Counted from the first letter of the stretch, positions 1 through 8,565 are shown. The stretch: 60,144 nucleotides of DNA from Chloroflexota bacterium (GCA_902810755.1 CADDYT010000017.1:1-60144), one strand, 5' to 3'. A program made the numbers and translations. The notes: generated by a model from the letters alone, not told the origin.

Positions 1-125
<125 letters not shown>

Positions 126-156
126 GTTATGTGAAGAACCTCTCCACAGAGGTCCC

Positions 157-186
157 TGTATACTGTGAAATGACAAGTCCGGTCAC
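157..186 (-). promoter_or_regulatory. candidate rRNA promoter
   Basis: On the minus strand GTGACC (plus 181-186) is followed after 18 nt by TATACA (plus 157-162), each matching the sigma-A hexamers at 4 of 6 positions. Transcription would start near 150, giving a very short leader before the 16S gene. The AT-rich block at 329-361 is too far upstream to be a normal UP element. This is a weak match, and a promoter further upstream is equally possible. Confidence 0.3.
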
Positions 187-328
187 TTTGACAGGGTCAA
201 TTGTTCCTTTTGGTTCCTTACCACTCTTCAGTTGTTCAAGTTCCTCCCGATGCATCCGCATCTGGCGCGCCTGCGTCTCTCTCAAGCGCATGGAGATAAT
301 ACCACTACGTTTGCGCCTTGTCAAGAGG

Positions 329-361
329 TTTTTTGCGAATTTTTTGGAAAATCGCAAAAAT
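329..361. repeat. AT-rich inverted repeat, possible unwinding element
   Basis: TTTTTTGCGA (329-338) and its reverse complement (352-361, reading TCGCAAAAAT with one end mismatch) flank an AT-rich 13-nt centre. It is the most AT-rich stretch of the 126-824 intergenic region and lies about 100 bp from the DnaA-box cluster, so a role in origin melting is conceivable. It could equally be a leader or terminator hairpin. Confidence 0.45.
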
Positions 362-458
362 TTGGATACAGGAAACCGGGTCTGGCACAGGGTAGGACTT
401 CTTTCCCGCCATCCCACCTTCTTCTTCAAAAGCAATAGCCCGAAGGCACAGAAATTTC

Positions 459-611
459 TGTGGATATGTATGTGGATAAGTTCGTGGATAAGTGGGGATA
501 ACTCCTGGAAAACGGTGGAAAACCGGGGGAAAAGTCAGTATTATGTCATGTAAAGCCGCTCTTACGCGCATGGATAGGCCCGAAATTCCAGAAGATATCC
601 ACATATCCACA
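459..611. other. DnaA-box cluster, candidate oriC or DnaA-controlled region
   Basis: Six 9-mers match the DnaA box TTATCCACA. Four lie on the minus strand: 459-467 (8/9), 471-479 (9/9), 483-491 (8/9) and 493-501 (8/9), with starts 12, 12 and 10 bp apart. Two lie on the plus strand, at 595-603 and 603-611 (8/9 each). They sit in a gene-free stretch between the 16S rRNA 5' end and dnaB, with an AT-rich palindrome at 329-361. The density and helical spacing go beyond chance. Whether this is the chromosomal origin or a DnaA-regulated promoter cannot be decided here; no dnaA gene is in the window. Confidence 0.6.
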
Positions 612-781
612 TGGCCCATTTCAATCCTTCGATTGATTTTATCGGCAAGATTGGCTACACTAGTGAAGCAACCATTTTGGGAGACATCGGGAGAACAGCA
701 AGAGAACGCCGGGCGAACGCGAGAAACACAACGCATGTGGAGATAATGGCGCTTGCTTGCGCCCAAAAACTCGAACCAATG

Positions 782-790
782 TGCTATAAT
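782..790 (+). promoter_or_regulatory. extended -10 promoter of dnaB
   Basis: TGC directly precedes a perfect TATAAT at 785-790, forming an extended -10 element. No good -35 hexamer is seen at normal spacing. Predicted transcription starts near 797, upstream of the GTG start at 825 and downstream of the ATG at 753, which supports the GTG start. Confidence 0.6.
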
Positions 791-824
791 CTCGCCAGAG
801 AGGCAGGCAAACGGGAGACGAAAC

Positions 825-2159
825 GTGGAAAAACTTTTGCCGCAAAACATTGAGGCAGAATGTGGTGTGCTGGGGAGCATCATCATCGATCCTGAGGCCA
901 TCGTGCAGGTCGCAGATTTCCTGCACCCCGATGACTTCTATCGTGACGCCCATCGCAGCATCTACGAAGTCATCCTGCACCTGTACGAGCAGCACGAACC
1001 GGCGGACTTCATTACGATCTGTGATGAACTGGAACGGCGCAACAGGCTGGAAGAGGTAGGGGGAGCGAGCTATATTACCTCGCTCATCAACCAGGTTCCC
1101 ACCAGCGGCAACGTCGAATACTACGGGCGTATCGTCGAGCGCACCTCGATCCTGCGCCGCCTGATTCACGCCGCCGGGCAGATCGCCGCCATCGCCTATG
1201 AAGAGGGCGACGCCGATGTGGCTCTGGACCGTGCTGAACAATTGATCTTCAGCATCAGCCAGAAGCATGCCCGCTCCGATTTCTCGCAACTGCGTGACAT
1301 CCTCTCTGAATACATGGACAAGCTCGACCAGCTACATGAGCGGCGCGGCACCATCGTCGGCGTCCCCACCGGCTTCACCGACCTCGACCGTTTGACCGGC
1401 GGCCTGCAAAAATCCGATTTGATTATTTTAGCAGCTCGCCCAGCCGTGGGTAAAACTAGCCTTTCCCTCAGTCTCGCTCACAACGCCGCCGTCAAGTACC
1501 GGCAATCCATCGCCATCTTCAGTCTTGAGATGAGCAAGGAGCAGCTGGTGCAGCGGTTGCTTTCGATGGACGCAGGCATCGACCAGCATCGTCTGCGTAC
1601 CGGATGGATTGAGGACGACGAGTGGGACCGCATCGTCTACTCGCTGGGGACGCTTTCCGAGGCCAACATCTGGATCGATGATACAGCAGGCATCTCCACC
1701 GTCGAGATGCGCAGCAAGGCTCGCCGCCTGCACGCCCAGCACCATATCGACCTCATCATCGTCGATTATCTCCAGTTGATGCAGGCCACCATCGGCAACA
1801 AGCGCAACGAGAACCGCGTGCAGGAAATCTCTGAGGTCAGCCGCAGCCTCAAGGCGCTGGCCCGCGAACTCGATATCCCTGTTCTCGCCCTGGCGCAGCT
1901 ATCACGCGCGGTGGAGAGCAGGCAGTCGAAAGTGCCGCAGTTATCAGATCTGAGAGAATCGGGCAGTCTGGAGCAGGACTCAGATCTCGTCATGTTTATT
2001 TATCGCGAGGATGTGTATAACCCGGAGTCGGAACGGAAGAACATTGCCGACATTATCGTAGCCAAGCACAGGAATGGCCCGATTGGTGAAGTCAGCCTCT
2101 ATTTTCAGGCTAATCAGACCCGGTTCCGCGACCTGGAACTCAATCCGCCCGCGGAATAA
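825..2159 (+). CDS. dnaB: replicative DNA helicase DnaB
   Basis: Hexameric 5'-3' helicase that unwinds DNA at the replication fork. The 444-residue protein opens with the family's usual EKLLPQNIEAE segment, then an N-terminal DnaB domain (about 5-105), a linker, and a RecA-like domain with Walker A ARPAVGKTS (about 204-212), Walker B LIIVDYLQLM and the SLEQDSDLVMFIYR region. The GTG at 825 is chosen because GGGAG lies about 9 nt upstream and the family N-terminus starts exactly there; an ATG at 753 in the same frame precedes the promoter. It begins a replication cluster with the DnaD-like and loader genes. Length is normal for the family and no intein is present. Confidence 0.97.
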   Translation: MEKLLPQNIEAECGVLGSIIIDPEAIVQVADFLHPDDFYRDAHRSIYEVILHLYEQHEPADFITICDELERRNRLEEVGGASYITSLINQVPTSGNVEYYGRIVERTSILRRLIHAAGQIAAIAYEEGDADVALDRAEQLIFSISQKHARSDFSQLRDILSEYMDKLDQLHERRGTIVGVPTGFTDLDRLTGGLQKSDLIILAARPAVGKTSLSLSLAHNAAVKYRQSIAIFSLEMSKEQLVQRLLSMDAGIDQHRLRTGWIEDDEWDRIVYSLGTLSEANIWIDDTAGISTVEMRSKARRLHAQHHIDLIIVDYLQLMQATIGNKRNENRVQEISEVSRSLKALARELDIPVLALAQLSRAVESRQSKVPQLSDLRESGSLEQDSDLVMFIYREDVYNPESERKNIADIIVAKHRNGPIGEVSLYFQANQTRFRDLELNPPAE

Positions 2160-2194
2160 TCACTTTCTTATGTGATGTCTATGGATTGATCGTT

Positions 2195-2983
2195 ATGACA
2201 GGTTTTACTGGTTTTCCATCGGGGAAAAACCCCTATGTGCCGGTGCCGGAAGTCTTCTTCACGGCCCTGCTGCCAGAAATCGAGGACAGCGCCGAACTCA
2301 AGGTTACGCTGCACCTCTTCTGGCTGCTGGCACAAAAACAGGGCAACCCGCGCTGCGCCAGCGACCGCGAGTTACAGGCCGATCCTGTACTCCTGCGCAG
2401 CCTCCGGCGGCAGGGCGATCCGCGCCCGCCGGAGGAGCGACTGCGTCAGGGGCTGGAACTGGCGGTGGCGCGCGGCACCCTGCTGCGCATCAACTTGCGC
2501 CTCGTCAGCGAGGGCAGAGACGAGGCGGAGGTAATTGCCTGGTATTTCTTTAACACGCCGCGCAGCCGCAAGGTTGTCAACGAACTGCAAGGAGGCGAGA
2601 TGGTGCCTGTTCGCCTGCTCAGCCAGGAACAGGAAGAGGGCAAGAGCAACGGCAACGAAGCCATGCTCACCCCGGTCACAGCCGAAGCCGCCAGGGGCGG
2701 GGACGGGGAAGCGGACAAGCAGGGCGCAACGAGGCGCGCGGGCGGCAGAAAAGTACAGGTCCAGGTAGAGCGTCCCAATATCTTCGTGTTATACGAACAA
2801 AACATCGGACTCCTTTCACCATTGATCGCGGAAGAACTCAAAGAGGCCGCCGACCGCTATCCGGCGGAATGGATCGAGGCGGCATTTCGTGAAGCGGTAT
2901 TGTATAATAAGCGCAATTGGAAGTACATCCGTGCTATTTTACGACGGTGGGAAACGGAAGGCAGGCAAGTATGGAACGCCTGA
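2195..2983 (+). CDS. DnaD-domain replication initiation protein
   Basis: About 262 residues. The C-terminal 70 residues (from PNIFVLYEQNIG to RRWETEG) fit the DnaD/DnaB_2 domain, including the YNKRNWKYIRAILRRW stretch typical of DnaD's DNA-binding end. The N-terminal half (VPVPEVFFTALLPEI, then ELKVTLHLFWLL) resembles the winged-helix part of phage and Firmicutes DnaD proteins, and a charged, Gly/Arg-rich linker joins the two. In Bacillus, DnaD helps load DnaB with DnaI, which matches the neighbours here. A TTG at 2186 is an alternative start; neither site has a strong ribosome binding site. It overlaps the next gene by 13 nt, suggesting translational coupling. Confidence 0.85.
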   Translation: MTGFTGFPSGKNPYVPVPEVFFTALLPEIEDSAELKVTLHLFWLLAQKQGNPRCASDRELQADPVLLRSLRRQGDPRPPEERLRQGLELAVARGTLLRINLRLVSEGRDEAEVIAWYFFNTPRSRKVVNELQGGEMVPVRLLSQEQEEGKSNGNEAMLTPVTAEAARGGDGEADKQGATRRAGGRKVQVQVERPNIFVLYEQNIGLLSPLIAEELKEAADRYPAEWIEAAFREAVLYNKRNWKYIRAILRRWETEGRQVWNA

Positions 2984-4689
2984 ATGACATCATGGGAAGA
3001 ACGCCGCAACGCCGCTATCTTCCCAGACAACGCACGAACGCTGAACAGGTAGCTGACGAGCAGGAACAACAGCTGCCAGAGACATATACGCACCCGCGCC
3101 CTGTCCAGTACCCGGAAGCCGGTCAAGGCGGGAACCCTGTTTCCGGTTCCCGGCGCCCACTGCGAGAGCAGCGTCCGCGCCAGGGGCAGCCAGCCGACCC
3201 GGCTCCGCGCCCCCTTTCACAGGGTACGCGCCAGAGTCAGACAGGACAAACGGGACAGGGAGGGTATGGCTCTATGAATCCGAATCAGCGCGAGCGGCGC
3301 GCAACAGGGGAGGCGCGGCCTTCAATGGGATCAGCCCCGCGTCAGGGCAGTTATGGCCGCCACCAGCTGGAGAAAGGCAGCTATGCCCCACGCCAGCTCG
3401 CCAACGAAGAGCATCCGCTGAACAGGCCGGTTACCCGACCAACCGGTGGCTATCGGCGTGGCGACAGCTATCAGCGAACTTCTGCAGATGTGGCGGAAGA
3501 GTGGGACGGCGAGGGAGATGAAGAGATGGGCATGGAGTACGGTGACTGGGAAGGCAGCGAGCAAGAGGTCACCATCTATCGCCGCCCGGAGCGCGAGAGC
3601 AATCCGCGCCCCGACGAGAGCGATTATGGCTTCCCCGCCGAGGCGCAGCCCTATGCCCGCGATCAGCGCGATCATCGCGAGTACCCTGACAGTCACGATC
3701 CTTATGACCCTCGCTTCACGCGCAATGTACGCAGCGCGCGCGGGTCTTTCGCCTCGCCTCTGCATCCCCCCGCCCCATCTATGCGCACGCAGGAGATGCC
3801 CTCACCCTACAGAACCCAGCGCCGCACGCAGCCGCTGGACCCACAGGTGCTGGCGGAGTTTGAACGCGAGCAGAATAGCGGCAACGGCGAACTGCCTATT
3901 CGCGCGCCTCGCCTTCCGCGCCAGCCGGTCATCCGCGAACGCGAAGCGGCGGCCTACCCGTCGGCGCCACTGCCCACGCCGCTGGCTCCACGTAGCGTCT
4001 GCCCGATCTGTAAAGGGGCCGGCTATCTGCGCGTCGACGTGCCGTTCGGCCACCCCAATTTTGGCAAGCCCATCCCCTGCGAATGCAAGGAGGCGGAACG
4101 CAAGGAAAAACGCCGCCAGCAGTTGATCGAGCTTTCCGATCTGAGCGCGTTCCATAATAAGAGCTTTAAGAACTTCAACACCCGTTTTCCGGGCGTGCAT
4201 CCGTCCGTACTGGAGGCATTTCAGGAGGCATACCGCTTCGCACAGGCCCCTAACGGCTGGCTCGTCCTGATCGGCCCCAACGGCTGCGGCAAAACGCACC
4301 TGGCTGCCGCCATCGCCAACCAGACGCTCAGCGACGGCGCGGTCGTCCTCTTCACCGTCGTTCCCGACCTGCTGGCGCACCTGCGCGCCACCTTCGGGCC
4401 GGGCGCGCCGGAAGCCTACGAGCAGCGGTTCGCCAAAATGCGCGAGGCCGAAGTGCTGATTCTGGACGATCTGGGCGCGCACCAGAGTTCGCCCTGGGCC
4501 AACGAAAAACTCTTCCAGTTGCTCAACTACCGCTATAACTCGGCCTACCCGACTGTCATCACCGCCAACAAGCAGGGGCTGGCCGGGCTGGATGAGCGTA
4601 TCCTGTCGCGCATCTCCGACAATGCCCTCGTCACTCGCATTGTCATGAACGGCGCGCTGGATTATCGCCCACAGAATCCCAGACGCTAA
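2971..4689 (+). CDS. DnaI/DnaC-like helicase loader with long disordered N-terminus
   Basis: A 572-residue AAA+ ATPase, probably loading DnaB. Residues 1 to about 340 are low complexity, rich in Arg, Gln, Pro, Gly and Tyr. A putative zinc-binding segment follows (CPICKGAGYL from about residue 344, then CECKEAERKEKRR), as in DnaI and IstB/DnaC relatives. The ATPase has Walker A GPNGCGKTH (about 435-443), Walker B VLILDDLGAH (about 495) and the NYRYNSAYPTVITAN sensor region. The ATG at 2971 has a GGAAGGCAGG ribosome site and lies inside the end of the DnaD-like gene. Typical DnaI/DnaC proteins have 245-310 residues, so the extension nearly doubles the size. Confidence 0.9.
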   Translation: MERLNDIMGRTPQRRYLPRQRTNAEQVADEQEQQLPETYTHPRPVQYPEAGQGGNPVSGSRRPLREQRPRQGQPADPAPRPLSQGTRQSQTGQTGQGGYGSMNPNQRERRATGEARPSMGSAPRQGSYGRHQLEKGSYAPRQLANEEHPLNRPVTRPTGGYRRGDSYQRTSADVAEEWDGEGDEEMGMEYGDWEGSEQEVTIYRRPERESNPRPDESDYGFPAEAQPYARDQRDHREYPDSHDPYDPRFTRNVRSARGSFASPLHPPAPSMRTQEMPSPYRTQRRTQPLDPQVLAEFEREQNSGNGELPIRAPRLPRQPVIREREAAAYPSAPLPTPLAPRSVCPICKGAGYLRVDVPFGHPNFGKPIPCECKEAERKEKRRQQLIELSDLSAFHNKSFKNFNTRFPGVHPSVLEAFQEAYRFAQAPNGWLVLIGPNGCGKTHLAAAIANQTLSDGAVVLFTVVPDLLAHLRATFGPGAPEAYEQRFAKMREAEVLILDDLGAHQSSPWANEKLFQLLNYRYNSAYPTVITANKQGLAGLDERILSRISDNALVTRIVMNGALDYRPQNPRR

Positions 4690-4727
4690 CGCGAAACCGC
4701 GTATACTCAGGGAAAGGCAGGTCATCT

Positions 4728-4937
4728 ATGCCAACCGTTGTCTGTGATACATGCAGTGGCATGGGCGTGCTGGCCATCAGCGCCCCCTGTCGCAGGTGTA
4801 GTGGAACAGGGGAACTGCTCGTCTATGAAAGCGACGGCAGCGAACGCATCGAGACCTGCCCCAACTGCGACTTCGGCCTCGTCTTTATCGAACAGACCTG
4901 CCCTTCCTGCAATGGCAGCGGGCAGCTCGAATTATAA
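4728..4937 (+). CDS. small DnaJ-type zinc-finger protein
   Basis: A 69-residue protein with eight cysteines in CxxC pairs: CDTCSGMG, CRRCSGTG, CPNCDFG and CPSCNGSG. This is the CxxCxGxG pattern of the DnaJ cysteine-rich domain, without a J domain or substrate-binding domain. It should bind two zinc ions. It follows the helicase loader by 38 nt and precedes the CIRCE-controlled clpP gene, so a link to either replication or protein quality control is possible. No specific function is assigned. Confidence 0.8.
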   Translation: MPTVVCDTCSGMGVLAISAPCRRCSGTGELLVYESDGSERIETCPNCDFGLVFIEQTCPSCNGSGQLEL

Positions 4938-4942
4938 CCATT

Positions 4943-4969
4943 CTGGCACTCTTACGATTTGAGTGCTAG
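4943..4969. promoter_or_regulatory. CIRCE operator (HrcA binding site)
   Basis: The inverted repeat GGCACTC (4945-4951), nine spacer bases, then GAGTGCTA (4961-4968) matches the CIRCE consensus TTAGCACTC-N9-GAGTGCTAA, with exact spacing and only the outer bases changed. CIRCE is the operator of the heat-shock repressor HrcA. It lies 16 nt upstream of the clpP -35 hexamer. Confidence 0.85.
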
Positions 4970-4985
4970 ATTGAGCAAAAATGCC

Positions 4986-5014
4986 TTGCGTTTATGACGG
5001 AGAAGTGCTATCAT
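4986..5014 (+). promoter_or_regulatory. clpP promoter
   Basis: TTGCGT (4986-4991), a 17-nt spacer, then TATCAT (5009-5014) preceded by TGC, giving an extended -10. Transcription would start near 5021, about 120 nt before the clpP ATG. The CIRCE site is immediately upstream. Confidence 0.6.
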
Positions 5015-5139
5015 AACGGTACAAATTCCAGTATGGGATTCCTCTGCACATTCCAATTTTGCGGACGGTACATTTCAGAACGTTCAGCGAGAAGAGCATG
5101 AGCAAGAAATGGATCGTTTGAGATGCATAAGGAGCAACA

Positions 5140-5805
5140 ATGACGGCATTTAACCCGAAAGATCCGAAATGGATTAAAGAGACACGAGAAGTTCTGGAAC
5201 CGTATGGGATTCATGTCCCCGGTGTGGTTGAGTCCACGCCGCGCGGTGAGCGATCCTGGGATCTCTTCTCTCGCCTGCTGAAGGAACGCATCATTTTCAT
5301 CGGCACACCGATTGACGACGTGGTCGCTAATATCACGGTGGCCCAGTTGTTGTACCTCCAGAGCGAGGACGCGACAAAGGACATTAACCTGTATATCAAC
5401 TCGCCCGGTGGCAGTATCTATGCCGGCCTGGCCATCTACGACACCATGCAGTGGCTGCAGCCGGATGTCTCGACTGTGTGTATGGGCATGGCGATGAGCA
5501 TGGGTGCGGTGCTGCTGGCCGCAGGTGAGCATGGCAAGCGATACTGCCTGCCCAACTCCACTATGCTGATTCACCAGCCGCTGGGTGGCGCGGAAGGTCA
5601 GGCGGCGGATATCGAGATCACCGCTCGCGAAATTCTGCGCCTGCGCCGCAACCTGTACGAGATTCTGGCGAAGCACACGGGCCAGACGATCGAGCGCATC
5701 ATGCAGGACTCCGACCGTAACTACTACCTCGACGCCCGCCAGGCCGTTGAGTATGGTCTCGTCGACGACGTGTTGACGCGCGGCGAAGAGATCGTTACCA
5801 GATAA
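5140..5805 (+). CDS. clpP: ATP-dependent Clp protease proteolytic subunit ClpP
   Basis: Serine peptidase that forms the tetradecameric chamber used with ClpX/ClpA/ClpC unfoldases in the cytoplasm. The 221-residue protein has the full catalytic set: Ser120 in [14 protein letters not shown], His145 in MLIHQPLGG and Asp192 in SDRNYYLDA, plus the YINSPGGS oxyanion-loop motif at about 85-92. The first 25 or so residues extend beyond usual ClpP. AAGGAG sits 6-7 nt before the ATG. No ATPase partner is adjacent. The upstream CIRCE element predicts heat-shock control by HrcA, and a strong terminator follows, so the gene is probably monocistronic. Confidence 0.97.
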   Translation: MTAFNPKDPKWIKETREVLEPYGIHVPGVVESTPRGERSWDLFSRLLKERIIFIGTPIDDVVANITVAQLLYLQSEDATKDINLYINSPGGSIYAGLAIYDTMQWLQPDVSTVCMGMAMSMGAVLLAAGEHGKRYCLPNSTMLIHQPLGGAEGQAADIEITAREILRLRRNLYEILAKHTGQTIERIMQDSDRNYYLDARQAVEYGLVDDVLTRGEEIVTR

Positions 5806-5818
5806 ACTCGTACAGCCG

Positions 5819-5864
5819 GGTAAGAAGGAAAGGTGAATTTTCCTTCTTACCTGACCTATTTTTT
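5819..5864 (+). terminator. intrinsic terminator of clpP
   Basis: GGTAAGAAGGAAA (5819-5831) pairs perfectly with TTTCCTTCTTACC (5839-5851) around a 7-nt loop, and a run of six T follows at about 5859-5864. Confidence 0.85.
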
Positions 5865-5881
5865 GAGACGAGGGAGGGCGT

Positions 5882-6883
5882 TTGCCTGACAATCCGGTAC
5901 CCGCTTTACACGGGCGAACCATTCGCTGCATCCTGTTCGATCTGGGCGATACGCTCTGGTCGCGTAAAGATGCCAGCGTGTGGCAGCGCATGGAGGGCGC
6001 ATCCAACCAGAGGGCAGTAATCCTCCTGCGCCAGCACGTTGCGCCCGCCTTGCTGCCCGCACTCGATGATGAGACACTTGGCCAACGCCTGCGCGACGCG
6101 CTCAATGAGCAGGTGCGTGCTGCTATTCGCCTCGATCCTATGCACGAACCCGACTGCGCGCTCGCCATTGTGCAGGCGCTGGGTGGGTGGGGTATCGAAA
6201 TCAGCCAGAGTCTCGGCGCAGCCCTCTTTGAAGCCCTGCGCGTGCGCATCCCCGGTTCGCGCCCGCTTTTTGACGATGTCCTTCCCACGCTGGCAGAACT
6301 GCGCCGACGCGGCTTCCAGACCGGCGTAGTGACGAACCGACTCTGGGGCGGCAAACTCTTCCAGGAAGACCTGCATGCCCTCGGCCTGCTCAATCACTTT
6401 GAGTACCGTCATATGGCGATCTCCGCCGATCTGGGCATACGCAAACCGCACCCCGCCATCTTCCAGCACGCGCTCGATGCGCTGTGCGTCACAGCAGACC
6501 AGGCGGTCATGGTGGGCGACTCGCTGCGCTCGGATATCGTCGGGGCGCAGCGCCTGGGCATCTTCAGCATCTGGAAACCCAAGCCCGACTGGCGCAGGCG
6601 TATCGAGGCGCAGTTCGTCGCTTCCGGTGCCAACACCGGCGCCGGTACGAACGTGGCTGCCAGTCTGCACCAGGCGCTCATCCAGGCGGAACTGGCGGCA
6701 GGCGCGGAGGTAGCCGCGCCCCCGCCGGGCGTGCATATCACCGACGACGACTTCGTACTCGCCCAGGTCAACAGCCGCGATGGGCAGTTCGATCGCTATA
6801 TACGCGACACCATTACGCCCGATCTGGTCATCGAACACATCAGCGATTTACTGAATATCTTCTTCGAGGCTGGAAAACAGTGA
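5882..6883 (+). CDS. HAD-superfamily hydrolase
   Basis: A 333-residue cytoplasmic phosphatase-like protein. Motif I is ILFDLGDTLW (nucleophile Asp near residue 20), motif II GVVTNRLWG, the conserved Lys is in IRKPHPAIF, and motif III is MVGDSLRSDIVGAQ. A helical cap lies between motifs I and II. The last 90 or so residues go beyond the HAD core and look acidic and unrelated to it. The TTG start has GGGAGG 4 nt upstream. It overlaps the methyltransferase gene by 4 nt (GTGA), so the two are translationally coupled. The substrate cannot be told from sequence. Confidence 0.88.
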   Translation: MPDNPVPALHGRTIRCILFDLGDTLWSRKDASVWQRMEGASNQRAVILLRQHVAPALLPALDDETLGQRLRDALNEQVRAAIRLDPMHEPDCALAIVQALGGWGIEISQSLGAALFEALRVRIPGSRPLFDDVLPTLAELRRRGFQTGVVTNRLWGGKLFQEDLHALGLLNHFEYRHMAISADLGIRKPHPAIFQHALDALCVTADQAVMVGDSLRSDIVGAQRLGIFSIWKPKPDWRRRIEAQFVASGANTGAGTNVAASLHQALIQAELAAGAEVAAPPPGVHITDDDFVLAQVNSRDGQFDRYIRDTITPDLVIEHISDLLNIFFEAGKQ

Positions 6884-7650
6884 CACCACATCTGCGCAAA
6901 CTACTGTTTGAAACCCTGTATAAGAATCGCTACCTCTACCGCTTCGCCAGCACCGTTCCCTTCGCCGGGCAGTGGCGAGTCTGGCAGCGCCAGGTACTGC
7001 CGCGCATCGTTGGCCACGACGTGCTGGAACTCGGCTGCGGCCTCGGCGACCTGCTGGCCGATATGCTGGCGGCAGGCTACCACTGCCGCGCTGTTGAGCA
7101 GTCGCCAGAGATGGTTGCCGCCGCGCGCGAAACCCTGCGTCGGCGCGGCGTTGGCAATGAGGCAACGGTGCTACTCGGCTCTGCGCAAAGCCTCACCTTC
7201 AACGACGCCTCCTTCGATACCGTCGTCAGCACCTTCCCGTCCGAATATATCTACGATCCCGATACCATTGCCGAAATTGCGCGCGTCCTGCGTCCCGGCG
7301 GTCGCCTCATCGTCATCGAGGGCGCGAACCTGCTGCCCGTTGGCCTGCTCCAGCCCTTCCTCATGCTCGTGCAGATACTTGTCTACGGCCCTGCCGCTGT
7401 CTTTGGTCCACGCAAAGAACGCAACCTCAACGATGAAATGGCGCGCAACCGTGAGAACCAGCAGCAGCGGCGCAAGAGCAATATCCTCTACAACGACAGT
7501 GAGACCGGCACCGGCATCACTACCGATGTTGTGCAGGATGCCTGGTTTGGCCAGCACATCCCCCTGGAACAACACGGCCTGCGCCGCCGTTCCGAGCGCG
7601 TGCGCAGCCCTCGCTGGGAAATTTACATCACTATCGGCGAAAAAGCATAG
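6880..7650 (+). CDS. class I SAM-dependent methyltransferase
   Basis: A 256-residue protein with the Rossmann SAM-binding motif VLELGCGLGDLL at about 46-57, an acidic residue ending strand beta-2 (AVEQSPEMV), the FNDASFDTVVSTF motif and ARVLRPGGRLIVIEG, as in Methyltransf_11 proteins. The middle part (VGLLQPFLMLVQILVYGPAAVF) is hydrophobic, hinting at a membrane or lipid substrate. The GTG at 6880 overlaps the stop of the HAD gene. In-frame starts further upstream lie inside the HAD gene and were rejected. The substrate is unknown. Confidence 0.88.
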   Translation: MTPHLRKLLFETLYKNRYLYRFASTVPFAGQWRVWQRQVLPRIVGHDVLELGCGLGDLLADMLAAGYHCRAVEQSPEMVAAARETLRRRGVGNEATVLLGSAQSLTFNDASFDTVVSTFPSEYIYDPDTIAEIARVLRPGGRLIVIEGANLLPVGLLQPFLMLVQILVYGPAAVFGPRKERNLNDEMARNRENQQQRRKSNILYNDSETGTGITTDVVQDAWFGQHIPLEQHGLRRRSERVRSPRWEIYITIGEKA

Positions 7651-7749
7651 CATGTCCGAGGAAATGAGAGGAAACAACAAGCTCGTCGGAAACGTGATAA
7701 TACTACTATGCTCAAATAGACGTTGTCATGAACACCGACGGAGTGAAAA

Positions 7750-8565
7750 ATGAAAGAACAGAAAGACAAGCAAGCCTCGGAACAGCTTCATGAAGGAGCG
7801 CAGCAGGCCGTTGAGGGGGCAAAACGTGAGGTGCAGCGAGCGCGTGTCCCCTGGTATCGGGCCGTCTGGCGCGGCGAATTACTACTGGTCGTCGATGCTA
7901 TCGTGCTGGCCCTCTTCGGACTGCTGGCGTGGTGGGTGCATGTTCACCCCATCCTGTCCGTCGATATCGCGATCACTCGCGAGTTTCAGGAGAATCACAC
8001 CTTCTGGCTGCAAACCCTCATGCTGGCCGTCAGCGTGCCTGGCACCTACTGGGAAGTCCAGACGGCGTTTGTGGCGCTGGCTGCCCTGATCTTCTGGCTC
8101 CTCGATATGCGCCTCGAAGCTCTTTTTATCTTGGGGCTTTCTGCGGTGAGCGCGCTACTGGACCTGGTCATCAAGCTTGTGGTGGCCCGACCGCGCCCAA
8201 CGGCCCGGCTGGTCGACGTGATTCAGTATGCCAGAGGGCTGAGCTTCCCCAGCGGGCATGTCATGTCCTACGTAGCTTTATGGGGCCTGCTTTTCTCGTT
8301 CGGCATCATCCTTTTCAGAGGTAATCACTGGTGGCGTAGCGCGCTGCTGATCGTTTCGGCGCTGTTCGTCGTGCTGGTTGGCCCTTCGCGCATCTACCTG
8401 GGCGACCACTGGGCCAGCGATGTGCTGGGCGCTTACCTGATCGGCGGCGTCTTGCTTGGCCTCGCCCTTTTCCTCTTTCTCAAGCTTAAAGCTCTCGGCA
8501 TACTGGAGCCGCGCAGGCAGAGAGGCCACTGGTACCGCTACACACGGCGGAAAGCGACCTCATAG
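7750..8565 (+). CDS. PAP2-family membrane phosphatase
   Basis: A 271-residue integral membrane protein with about six transmembrane segments after a charged 35-residue cytoplasmic start. The three PAP2 motifs are present: KLVVARPRP, then FPSGHVMS, then SRIYLGDHWASDVLG with its catalytic His. Members dephosphorylate phosphatidic acid, phosphatidylglycerol phosphate or undecaprenyl pyrophosphate at the membrane; the exact substrate is unclear. GGAGTG precedes the ATG at good distance. It faces the coiled-coil gene at 8574 tail to tail, with only 8 nt between. Confidence 0.92.
   Translation: MKEQKDKQASEQLHEGAQQAVEGAKREVQRARVPWYRAVWRGELLLVVDAIVLALFGLLAWWVHVHPILSVDIAITREFQENHTFWLQTLMLAVSVPGTYWEVQTAFVALAALIFWLLDMRLEALFILGLSAVSALLDLVIKLVVARPRPTARLVDVIQYARGLSFPSGHVMSYVALWGLLFSFGIILFRGNHWWRSALLIVSALFVVLVGPSRIYLGDHWASDVLGAYLIGGVLLGLALFLFLKLKALGILEPRRQRGHWYRYTRRKATS

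Noticed and set aside
127..435. Minus-strand frame of 102 codons with a charged helical-looking middle (HREELEQLKSGKEPKG)
   Set aside because: It runs into the expected 16S promoter and leader, has no ribosome site, and its first half has no protein-like composition. I treat it as chance.
305..901. Minus-strand 198-codon frame across the DnaA-box region
   Set aside because: It overlaps the dnaB promoter and start on the opposite strand, and its composition is not protein-like.
5011..6393. Long minus-strand frame of 460 codons opposite clpP and the HAD gene
   Set aside because: It is a codon-bias shadow of two clearly identified genes on the other strand and has no recognisable domain.
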